From the NCBI GenBank assembly GCA_021234155.1, contig JAJEKV010000005.1, forward strand, positions 11,154,572 to 11,218,571: a stretch of DNA of 64,000 bases. The letters run 5' to 3'. Shown here in pieces: positions 11,666 to 21,490 of the stretch. Position numbers and translations under genes: made by a program. The notes under the pieces are model-generated. The model made no database searches and was not told the origin of the DNA. It saw only the letters and a program-made list of their open reading frames with translations. Numbering within the stretch: position 1 is the first letter of the stretch; each line of letters opens with the position of its first letter. This DNA comes from Isoetes taiwanensis (taxonomy: Eukaryota > Streptophyta > Lycopodiopsida > Isoetales > Isoetaceae).

Positions 11666-12690
11666 ACATATAGGTGAATCCCTCAGGCAATGATGCAAGC
11701 AACAAAATAGTGCTCGAATCCTAACTAATTTTAACCTTGTTGTTTATTGATTGTTTACCCGTTGAGAAATGTCACACCTAGTCTCCATTCGGTGTTATTG
11801 ATGGGGATTGCTTAGCGTTGCCCCGAGAACGTTTAATGTAGCCTCTCGACCTTGCATCTCTGAACATGAGGGCAGCCAGGCCTTGTATCGAAGAGCTCGG
11901 TAACGGGCAATACCTTCTAAAAGGCTCGTCAACAGACCACCAAGAAGAGGAAGAAGATTACGGAAGAGGGGAACAACAATTTCGAATAAGAGCCCATGAT
12001 AGCAAGAAGGATGGAGAGGCATGTTGAAAGAACTGAGCAACTTTCAAGAAGGCTACAGCTCTTCCAATGGGTATCACTGCACTTACCCCTATCATCATTG
12101 AAGGGGAAGAATACCTTTTGGCATATGACATCCCACACCTACCATACTGCCTGGAGGAAGGCGTTTGAATAGATGAGCTCTTATCAATGATTATTGATAG
12201 TCACCATGATGATTTCATTGACTACTCAGAACAAGAGTTTCCAAGAGGAGTAGCTAAGCGAGTATCATATTGTAGAAGAATTCAATCAATACACCATTAG
12301 TTACACACTTAATGGTTTCACTTCGCGGAGAGAATAATTTATATGAATGCATTTAAATACAAATTATTCCAACGTGCACTTATGAACTAGAAACATTATG
12401 TGATATCATATAGGTTACTATTCATTTGGTATTAACAAATTCACTATTCATTGCATATTGAATATACCTCAAGAGCCCAAACATTCAACTTCTGGATCAA
12501 TCTTTATGTCCCTAATATGCCCATCTGATCGGATTCATTTGCTAAATAATCATTCAGTCGGTTAGCTTCCCTATTAGATTGAATCACTGGTGCTTAGCTA
12601 TTGGGTCGAGATGTTCCCTTAGCATAACCGTCGACATATTTCTTGGTTTTCCTTCTATGGACCATTATCCCAAATATGATGTATTTCCCT
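11666..12690. other. intergenic, no gene seen
   Basis: No coding segment recognised. Open frames around 11795-12138 on the minus strand show no domain. Confidence 0.4.
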
Positions 12691-12775
12691 TCCTTCATAT
12701 TCTATTCTATTCTATTCTATTCTATTCTATTCTATTCTATTCTATTCTATTCTATTCTATTCTATTCCTTCATAT
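12691..12775. mobile_element. TCTAT microsatellite flanked by a 10-bp TSD (tail-only retro-insertion)
   Basis: Exactly 13 units of TCTAT (12701-12765) are framed by perfect direct repeats TCCTTCATAT at 12691-12700 and 12766-12775. The unit is the same pentanucleotide that forms the tail of the LINEs at 10613-11338 and 29483-30925. The simplest reading is a LINE insertion truncated so far that only the tail was copied. Confidence 0.7.
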
Positions 12776-12959
12776 AATTGTGTAGCCCTAATATTCAATG
12801 GTTACTAGAAAAACAACAGACCTTATTTCATACTTGATTCTTCAATCTAAGTTTATTTTATGCCTTCAACTTCGATCTTCAATGTGTATGGCATGATACA
12901 AAACCATATAATTTCACATTCCTCCTTCATGTCATATCAGGCTAGAAATTTTCTGTACT

Positions 12960-13090
12960 GTTTAATGCTAGCGAAGATAAAATCCCTACACTATTCAATA
13001 TTTTAGAGAGGAAAAAACCCCTATATTATTCAATATTTCAGGGAAGATAAAATTCCTATGCGATTCAGTCCATTAGGAAAAATAAAATCC
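12960..13090. repeat. degenerate tandem repeat
   Basis: Three imperfect units, each combining a GATAAAATCC-like segment with a nearby TATTCA segment, spaced about 55 bases. Confidence 0.5.
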
Positions 13091-13128
13091 TTGTGAAATT
13101 CATACCATATCAAACTGTTGGTGTACTG

Positions 13129-13189
13129 TTGGTGGACGTTAAAAAAACTATTCTATTCTATTCTATTCTATTCTATTCTATTCTTCACC
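13129..13189 (+). mobile_element. minimal LINE 3' end with TATTC tail
   Basis: GGTGGACGTTAAAAAAAC followed by a TATTC run. The short preceding motif matches the conserved LINE 3' end (GTGGACGATAAAAAT, reverse complement of 31695-31710). It appears to be a copy truncated to a few tens of bases. No TSD was recognised. Confidence 0.5.
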
Positions 13190-13607
13190 TATAAAGCTCA
13201 GCTTTCCACTGCAAGTGTAACTTATGATCTTAGGCCTGTTTTGATATGTCATTCTCTTTTGCAGTCTATCTATCTATCTATATTAGTTGATCTGTTAATA
13301 TTATCATCCATTGCAACTTTTTGAATCAGAAAACTGTTGTAATTATTGTTAATTGTCCCTGTACCTTTATGCATCTGCCAGTGGTATCTTTATGCATCTC
13401 CCAGCTAGATATAACTTGATTGAATTCATGTTTCTCAACTGCAAATAGTACTGATTATTGTGTGTTTTCTGATATAACTCCTGACAGTATTTTGAAGTTA
13501 TTAAATTTATGACTTGTCAATGCTTTCGTGAAAATGTCTGCTATCTGTTTGTGAATATTAATGTACTATAGTTTAACATATCCATTGACTAACATATCCC
13601 AGATAAA

Positions 13608-14275
13608 ATGCATTTACAACTCAATATGGTTTGTCCTTTGATGTTGCACTGGATTTTTCGTCATTGCTATACAGCTAAGACTGTCACAAAAGAGTATAGT
13701 TTCTTCATGTTGCTTAAGTCCAAGTTCAGATCGTAATTGTCTGAGCCAAACTATCTCCTTTGCAACCAATGTAGTGGCACCATATTCTGCTTCTGTAGAA
13801 GACATAGTCACGCATGTTTGCTTTTTATTTTTCCAAGTTATAGACGCTCCTCCTAGCATTAATGAAAACCTAAAGTGCTTTTTCTAGTGTCAACATCACT
13901 TGCCCAATCTGAATCAATATATGCTTTTAGACTTAAATCTTCAGAGTTAAATTCAAGCCCATCATGTATTGTGCCTTTCAGGAATCTAAGTACACATGGC
14001 TGTAATCCAATGAGATTCACCAGAATTGTTACAGTACCCACTTAATATGCCAACAGCAAATGACATGTCGGGTCTGGTTGAGTTAGAAATATAGAGTAGA
14101 CACACAATCAGCTCCCAATATAGAACTTTTTGCATTTCTTTCTTCTCTTTCTCTGTATGCGGAGATTGCTCACTCAATAATTTGAACCATGCAACCACTA
14201 GAGTAACAACTAGTTTACGGTGTTGCATTCCAAACTTGTTTGAGACAACCTTCATTAGATAAAATATGGAATCTC
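13608..14275 (-). pseudogene. Ty1/Copia polyprotein relic (end of RT and RNase H)
   Basis: On the minus strand the pieces read, in order, VCLLYISNSTRPDMSFAVGILS (end of the Copia reverse transcriptase), LRFLKGTIHDGLEF and YIDSDWASDVDTRKSTLGF (start of RNase H), and WKNKKQTCVTMSSTEAEY with LFCDSLSCIAMTKNPV (rest of RNase H). These are standard Copia signatures in the right order. They lie in more than one frame with small losses, so the copy is dead. No LTR was recognised on either side. Confidence 0.85.
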
Positions 14276-14592
14276 AAGATGTCCCTCTGAGAAAAATTAT
14301 AGTTTAATTTTCTAATTTCCTAATTATATTAGAGAGCATTTAGTCTTAATAAATGTAGAATCCAAGTATATCCATGTAGCTCACGTAAACCTATCCCTTT
14401 TGGCCATGTCATTTCTAGAGAGAGAGGAGCAAATCTCGATTAGGGTTTACCGAATTAGCTCGTGAGATCTCGGGCGTGTCCCTGAGATTGCCCTAATCAG
14501 TTTGGGTGCCTGAGGGTTTTCCAAAATAGGAGCTGCACGATTTTGAACTCGAGATCCAAGGTTTAGTGTTCCTGTGGAAGTGCGTTGTTTGA

Positions 14593-14712
14593 ATTCAAAT
14601 TTCCCTCGCTGTAAGTGCTCGGAACTTTGAATTGTAATTCAAATTTGAATTTCCCTCATTGCAAGTGCTCAAAAATTTTGAAATATAGTTCAAATTTGAA
14701 TTTCCCGCACCT
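14593..14712. repeat. tandem repeat upstream of transposase relic
   Basis: Two full and one partial unit of about 50 bases built around TTCAAATTTGAATTTCCC and AAGTGCTC, directly before the transposase start. Subterminal arrays of this kind are common next to transposase genes. Confidence 0.6.
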
Positions 14713-14743
14713 AAAACTTTTGAATTCATTATACATAAGAACA

Positions 14744-17248
14744 ATGGATCTTCTGGGATGGTTTCTACTAGCTGTTGTCATTGCCATGGTTCAATTTAGA
14801 ATTACTTTGCCTTCATCAGTGTTTGCAAAATCTACTGTTAGCAAAGAAGAACACAATGCTTTGAGATTGAGTGGAGCCAAACATGCTGATATTTGGACAG
14901 TAGGGAAAATTTACCTACAAAATCCATTCATAGGTAGATATCCAAACTTCAATTGTGTGACAAGCCTTGTGAGGTTTGTTTGTGAGGGAAAGTCGGGGCT
15001 GCTAGGATACTATGAGAGCCTGGCACAATACAGTTTGCAATTAGTACATCACAATACTAATTTATCATATTGCTTGCATTTGAGAGAGACGTTATGCAAA
15101 TTGACAAATCTGTTAGAGCATCAAAGAAGGGAAAAAGATAAGGAAATCAGTCAGCTAACAAAAAAGAATTCTCATTTGGAAGAAGATATTATGATGTTTG
15201 AGCAATGTGTCAAGCAAGCGGAGTTTGCAAGAATTTCAGCAGTAAATGATGCTAGAAGGAATATGGAACAGCGTCGTGTCCTGCAAAAGAGGTTGGGGAG
15301 ATCAAAGAGGACTGTTCTTGATGCTCGAGAAAGAGTAAATGAATTCAAGCCAATTGAAACACTTAATATTAAGTGTAGGGCTGCTCGAAGGAGAATTTAT
15401 GCTATGAAGCAAGTGCTATAGTCAAGTAAGACAAAGAAGGGCATGAGGAAGAATGTTGGAAACATTGTGAGAAGCATTGCCACAAAAGATGAGATCATTT
15501 CAATGTTAAATTCACCCGAGAATTCTGATTTGAAGAAATCTGTTATGGACATGCTTCTTAATGAAGTGGGTTCTATAATGGATGCAAACAAAATTCAAAG
15601 TGTATGTGATTTTGCTGAAATTAATATAGCAGCGTATAGGTTGCTCTTCACGCAATTCTTGGATGCATTGAACATGGTTGGGACAAATAAAGTTTTGGTT
15701 TCAAGGCTACACCATGTGAATCTTGTCAGAGCAAGGAGAAACACCATGGTTGAAGAGATTCTTGGAGGAATGCACTTTATTAAGTGTGAAACACCATTTA
15801 CTAAATTGATGCCAACATCTCACAAAGGTAAGAAGCCCAATGACAACAAAATTATAGGTCTCAATGAGAGAAACAATTTGTGGTTTGACCTCGAGAGTGT
15901 TTTGAAATTCATGGTGGTCTTCTATAATATACATGAAGATAGCATTTATAACAGCTAGTTGGAGGTATGTTTGAAGCTTGATGAAATGGAACTCACCCAT
16001 AAAGTCAAGTATGAAAGGGTGTCTTTGACACTTGTGAATCGGGCATTTGCTACAGATTATGAACATCAAAGAATGTTAAAGAGAAAGGATAGAGATCCCG
16101 AGTGGTTCTCAATCCAATCCGAGGATCATACGTGGTGGTTGGGGCTTTTTCAAGTTCAAAGGGAGAATAATGAGGTGCTTAAATGGGTTTTTGACCAGAC
16201 AGGTATACCTATGCTAGACAACTATAATAAAGGTAAGAAGCTTAGTGTTGAAGGGTTTGGTTCTTTTTTGATTAATTTCCACTTGGCATCAGATTTGAAA
16301 ACTGAGAAAGCCATGTATAATATTAGTTCATCTGGTGCAAAGACTTCTAGAATATGCTTGTATTGTTGTGAGACTTTGAAAGAAACAAAAAATGGCCCCT
16401 CGAACAGTAGTCTCAAATGCAATCAGAGTTTAGCACCTGATAGACATATGAAAGATAAAGATTTGATCCCAATTTTGCCTATTCCTTTGGAAAGAGTTCA
16501 CATTTGCATGCTGCATGCTCTTGTGAGGATAGTAGAAAAGATGATTTAGCTTTTAGAGTGCTCTATTTGGAACATTAAGAACGAGAAGCAATAGAAAGAA
16601 GCTATTGACCGAGTGGAAACAGTCTTATCAACTGCAATATTGCATGGTGAATATGTGAAGCTGGAGAAGGATACTAGACAGTCCTCCAATAGAAGAAGCT
16701 CAGTTCCAGCCAAGGTGTCTATTGGAGGTGAGAGGGCAAAGCATTTTCTATGCAATGATTGTGCCAAGATAGGTGTATTTGACTTTGGGAAAAAACTAGT
16801 AGATGCAGAGATGCACAAAATCAATAATGGAAGAACTAGAAAAAGGCATGCATAGAATGCCTTGTCCAACTTAAACTTGCTGTTGCAAAAACAGTACTTT
16901 ACTACTGAAGAGAAGCTGGAATTCCGAGCTGCTGTTAATGCGTTTACAAAGACATACACAGATGCATGGGGGGAGATCGAAGTTACACATTATGTGCATA
17001 TAATATTTGCACATGGGTCTTGGTTTACAGATAGATATGGCAGCTTGGCCATATGGAACACATAAGGCATGGAAAAATCACATAAGCAAGCCAAGATAGC
17101 CTTCAATAGGAAGACGCAACGTGGCGACAGTAATCAATCTTCTCGCCAAACCAATCCATTGGTCCAAATGGAACAATGGTTCTATAGAGGAGTGCTAGAC
17201 ATGAGGAGAATGCGGCAAGACATGCCTTGCCAATTTTGCATGATGTAA
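14744..17248 (+). pseudogene. DDE-type transposase relic, one frame of 835 codons with six in-frame TAG/TAA
   Basis: From the ATG at 14744 one frame runs to 17248 without a frameshift. It is interrupted only by TAG at 15419, 15956, 16547, 16592 and 16853 and TAA at 17063. The middle carries a coiled-coil-like segment (about 15115-15400). The second half resembles the RNase H-like fold of KDZ-like transposases: CLKLDEMEL with Asp at 15980, ASDLKTEK with Asp at 16292 followed by a CLYCC knuckle, PIPLERVHICMLHALVRI, and GMEKSHKQAKIAFNRKTQRG with Glu at 17072. These would form a D-D-E set. The superfamily name is tentative. Terminal inverted repeats were not found. Each stop is one C-to-T change from a Gln codon in a plausible context. 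Confidence 0.6.
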
Positions 17249-17330
17249 TGGCAGCTGCTAACAAGACATGAGGAGAATGTGGCAAGACGTGCCTCGCCAG
17301 TTTTGCATGATGCAATGGCAGCTACTATGA
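17197..17330. repeat. 67-bp tandem duplication at transposase C-terminus
   Basis: The segment starting AGACATGAGGAGAATG at 17197 recurs at 17264. Because 67 is not a multiple of three, it shifts the frame. Both copies can be read as RHEEN...LHD..MAA in the alternative frame, suggesting that was the original C-terminal frame. Confidence 0.8.
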
Positions 17331-17439
17331 AGAAACGTCGACAACAGGCTTGGTCAGAATTGAATGGCAAGAATAAACTAAACGAGTGGAGAAGCAAGAG
17401 ACAAAGAATTGGAAGTAGGTATTCCCTTTTGTTGTAATA

Positions 17440-18107
17440 CATGTTGTGCATCATTATCACGAATTGTTCTAGAACCATTCAATGTTCAGATTTGTAATAT
17501 ATGCTAAATTTGAATCAAATTAAGTTGTTATTAGGGCATATCAGGATTTGTATTATATCCAATATGTTCTTATCTGATTTTTGTAAAAGCTGGAATCCCT
17601 GAACTTAGATAGGATTTGAAACTTAAGAGCAATGGCAGTTGTATCAGACTTGTTTGCTATATAAGAACATTCAATGTTCAGATTTGGATACATGGTTCAA
17701 TCAAATTAAGTTGGTATATCAGATTTTAGGGCATATCAGAATTTGTGCATATCAAAATATCAAATTTTTAGGGCAAATAACTATTATGACAGATTTTTTG
17801 GGCATATCAGAATTTATCAGATTTTTATTGGAACTTAACAATCAATGGCAGTTACACATGCGATCATTCTCTCTATCATAAAACACAAACACATGAATAT
17901 AAGAAATCTCAGGCTTAGAGTTGGTAGAAATATCGGACTTTCAGATATACAAATCTGCCACAGGATTGATCCTTCAAGAACTGAGTTCTGGAACCCTAAA
18001 AGTCTTGGGTGCAGGATATATCCCACATGCTTATCTCATTAAAAAGGACATTCATATATAAGGTAGTTGTGTCCAACTTTAGGTTGGATTGGGTCTTCAT
18101 GAGAAAA
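17440..18107. other. intergenic, no gene seen
   Basis: AT-rich sequence with a recurring GGGCATATCAGAATTT-like phrase between 17530 and 17830. No coding signal. Confidence 0.4.
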
Positions 18108-18128
18108 CTATTCTATTCTATTCTATTC
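18108..18128 (+). repeat. short TATTC array, possible LINE tail
   Basis: Four TATTC units following GGGTCTTCATGAGAAAAC. It is the same unit as the LINE tails, but the upstream match to the LINE 3' end is weak. Confidence 0.4.
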
Positions 18129-18303
18129 CATGAAGATCCATTCCTTTTGCAAAATTTTCCTTCCCTCCACCTCTTGAGTTCGAAACTGCTAGTTCAAATG
18201 CAATTCTAAGGTTTATATCATGAGGCTTACTGCAACTTCATAAGCATGTATATGTGGGGTTATATTAAAATTAAAACATGTATAGATTGCAAGTTCAATT
18301 GCA

Positions 18304-18395
18304 AAACATCTATTAAGATTAACACATGTAATCTCAAATAGTTTTTGCACTTCAACTAGCAGTTTCTATACATGTGTTAATCTTAATAGATGTTT
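18304..18395. repeat. 27-bp perfect inverted repeat
   Basis: The arms at 18304-18330 and 18369-18395 are exact reverse complements over 27 bases, separated by 38 bases. The arm begins AAACATCTATTAAGATTAAC. It could be a foldback element or the terminus of a longer one. Confidence 0.85.
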
Positions 18396-19560
18396 AAAAT
18401 TTTTTTTTTTTGAAGGTACGAAGTTTTTGTATTGATTAGATAGAAAAAATTACAATACAAAGATCCCTCATGGATCAGATATAATTTAAGTACAAAGGAT
18501 CCCATCTGGATCTGAATCATGTCTGTAGCAAATGTACACATGAGCCTCTCTCAACCTCTTCTCCTGTCTAACCAATACTACAGTATTAACATCTTCTCAA
18601 TTAAACAGAATACTATAGGAGCCAAAATGCTCATTTTCCACAAGCTCCAGACAAATCTTGAATGCTCCAAAAATCCTCTTGCAAAACTAGAAATGAAGAG
18701 AAAAGAGCTGAAGAGTAATCTGACCAATTCTCCCGCACTGCTCAGAGAAGCCCAAATGCTTCAAACTATGATCTAATTCTGCAGTTTTACTACCAAATGC
18801 AAAATTAAAAGGAGATGCTGCATTGTCGGGATGTGCCAGTCAGCCAACCTGCAAAGCTAGACACACAGCCCAGCCACCAAAACTTCCCTCTAAAGTTTGG
18901 TTCATAATATCTGGTCTTAATATGGAGGCATCTTCCTGGACACAATTATATCCCTAGCTCGGCAATCTCAAAAAATTTGACATCCTGTTTCAAAGCTGTA
19001 AAATCGAAATCAAGAATTTACTCTGGCTCCTTCCAAGAAAACATCTCTACTTTCCACTAGCAAGAAAGAGCAAGAGAAAGGGGAAAAGGCCAATAATTCA
19101 GAAGACCCGCCATTAATTAGATTGCCCAGAAAACCATACATGAAAACTGCTCTATTTATGTTTCTGCTAAAAATCTGCTACCTTATAGGCTCTATGCCCT
19201 TTCGGATCTTGCTCTAAACAAGAAAATTATAAATTCCAAGAAACTTACATATTCTTGCTCAACAGCTTTAGCAAATCGGGCCACGTTAGTGGCATCTGGC
19301 AATATCATAAAGACCGCCTTAAAGCAATTTCAAGCAAGCAATCCGGAGCAATCTTTAGAAGATAAGAATCCACCTGAATTAGTATGGCAAAACCCCGCTA
19401 GCATCCAATTTTGTCACTGATCTGCAAGAATAGCTGAGGCAGTGCCGGAATCAGGAAGAGGAGGGCGGCGTCCTCTCCCCTTGCCGCCCTAGCCGCAGGC
19501 GCTAGTTGAGCGCCAAGAAACCATCGACGTGTATATTTTCCTCTAGTGTAAATCAAGTTG
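18396..19560 (-). mobile_element. probable L1-type LINE 3' region with poly(A) tail
   Basis: Read on the minus strand, the sequence near 18420-18460 ends in CTAATCAATACAAAAACTTC, then CCTTC and a run of about 13 A. This is the style of plant L1 3' ends. Unlike the other LINEs here it carries poly(A). No reverse transcriptase was recognised upstream, and the extent to 19560 is a guess. Confidence 0.35.
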
Positions 19561-19775
19561 GTGAATGCCAAAAGCTATATATCAAAATCTGGTATCAGGT
19601 CTGCAGCTAGGCTTATGACAGATTTTACAAAGGCCACTATCTCATTTGCATTATCTATTCATAAGTCATATCCATGCATTATTATATGCCGTTGTATAAA
19701 CATCATTCTATCATAGATACTTCTGATATTCTGATTTTACAACTACAAAGCCCACATAAATCAATCTCATTAATA

Positions 19776-19803
19776 CTAGTTATGGTGCCCGGCGTTGCCG
19801 GGC
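19776..19803 (-). mobile_element. Helitron-like 3' terminus
   Basis: On the minus strand a perfect 7-bp-stem hairpin GCCCGGCAACGCCGGGC (19787-19803) is followed after 7 bases by CTAG (19776-19779) and then T. This is the arrangement of Helitron 3' ends: hairpin, short spacer, CTRR, inserted before T. The body would extend toward higher coordinates. Neither its 5' TC end nor Rep/helicase coding was found. Confidence 0.5.
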
Positions 19804-20295
19804 TTTAGATCCATGTGAACTCGACAGGACTAAATGGTTTGATATCTATTTTTTAAATTTGATTTTTCTGATGTGTGGCCTACCTGCCTAGAGCAGACAG
19901 CTGATGCGTTCCACTTCTTGAATCGGGTTCTATGGTCGGTCTGTGGCCCTTGGGAAACTAATGTTTGTGACGTGCAAATGTTCTAAAAATATATAGCACT
20001 CCATTCATATTTCATGGATCAATTAAAATTGTGGATGGCTATTGTAATCACCCCTCGAAAAAATAGCATGTGGTTTTTGATGGGAAAACATGAGTTTATA
20101 CATATTTATTGTTACTGTTTCTTTTGTTTAGTGCTAATAATGTATTTGTTAAGGTGTGCATTAACAAATCATTGAACCACCAAACTTGAAGAGTTATTAG
20201 ACATAGACATGAAAAGATACGTGCAAGCCGTGTACTACTTGTATTATATCCAACCACGGAGTTATAGTATAGTTGCAATTTTGTTTACGTGAACG

Positions 20296-21490
20296 AAAAT
20301 AGTTGCAATATTAGACAATAGGATAAAAGAACCCTATTTGTCGCACTATTAGACAATAGGATAAAAGAATTCTATTTGTCTTTTCTTGCTTATGGTCCAT
20401 CAATGAGTGCGTCCATGTCACATCATATCGAGTTTAGCATTGAAGGTCGATGCTAGAAGGGGGAGTGAAGCTCGAAAAACTATTATGTGGTAGGGCAACA
20501 CAATGTATACTTGTCCAATGAAGAATTTATGCGAATTTATGCTATAAACTTATGCACCATAGCACCACACTTATACACCTATCGTATATATTCAAATGAA
20601 GTTGATATCTATACAAAGGATATATATTAGAAAAAATGCATTGAACTTACCAGGTTGTGCATCGTATATATTCAAACGAAGTTGATATCTATACAAAGGA
20701 CATATATTAGAAAAAATGCATTGAACTTACCAAGTTGCACAACCACGAAACTGTAGCCATATAAAAGATTCTGACATTTCTAATCTAGAAGACCTTTTAT
20801 CATAAGATTCTGACATTTCTAATCTAGAAGACCTTTTATCATAAGATTCCTAGAAGGGCTGTTAGTTATGTGAGGAAAAGGTGAGCATTAATTTGTCAAT
20901 GCAACCTGGCAATGTGAATGAAATGTGTTATTCATAGTTTGGCGCATAGGGACTATTTCTTTATTCATAGTTTGGCGCATAGGGACTATTTCTTTGTTCA
21001 ACATAAAAAATGCATGGGTTTTTTCAAGGTTATTCTCTGTTATTTGAACTTTGGACTAAAGAACCAATGAATTCGTAAAGCATCATTAGGCTTGGCAATG
21101 GCATTTAAAAAGGACGTTGTTACATTGCAATGATGCCATGTTGCATTGGAATGATGCCATGTTGCACCCTATAGACAAATATGGGCTCACTCTTTCCCGA
21201 CACATGATCAACATTTGAACAATTACTAATTGTTGATGAAATAACTTTGGAACATACGAAAGCAACATGCTTAGCATTATTAAAGTTATTATCAAATTCT
21301 ATTGATATTTCCTGGTAGAATGCATAGCTAGTCAATGGCTTCTCACTTGGAAGATTTGATGCACTCTACAAATGTTTAATGGTGTGCATCCTTATTAAAC
21401 AAAGACATAACACCTTTGAAAAATTTCATAACAATGTCCCCTAGTTTATACTCAATTTCATAACAATATCCCCTAGTTTACACTCAGTTA
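20296..21490. repeat. cluster of six independent two-copy tandem duplications
   Basis: Pairs of adjacent near-identical segments begin at 20310/20348, 20581/20661, 20765/20804, 20931/20964, 21129/21150 and 21422/21454, with periods of about 38, 80, 39, 33, 21 and 32 bases. Each is exactly two copies and the six units are unrelated in sequence. Confidence 0.85.

Noticed and set aside
14744-17248. Genetic code with TAG/TAA as Gln
   Set aside because: minE and lipoyl synthase use normal codons and stops, so code reassignment is not supported. Deamination of Gln codons in a methylated transposon is simpler.
18369-18395. microRNA precursor from the 27-bp inverted repeat
   Set aside because: A perfect match with no bulges, and a position against a LINE tail, suit a repeat more than a miRNA gene; no evidence for processing.
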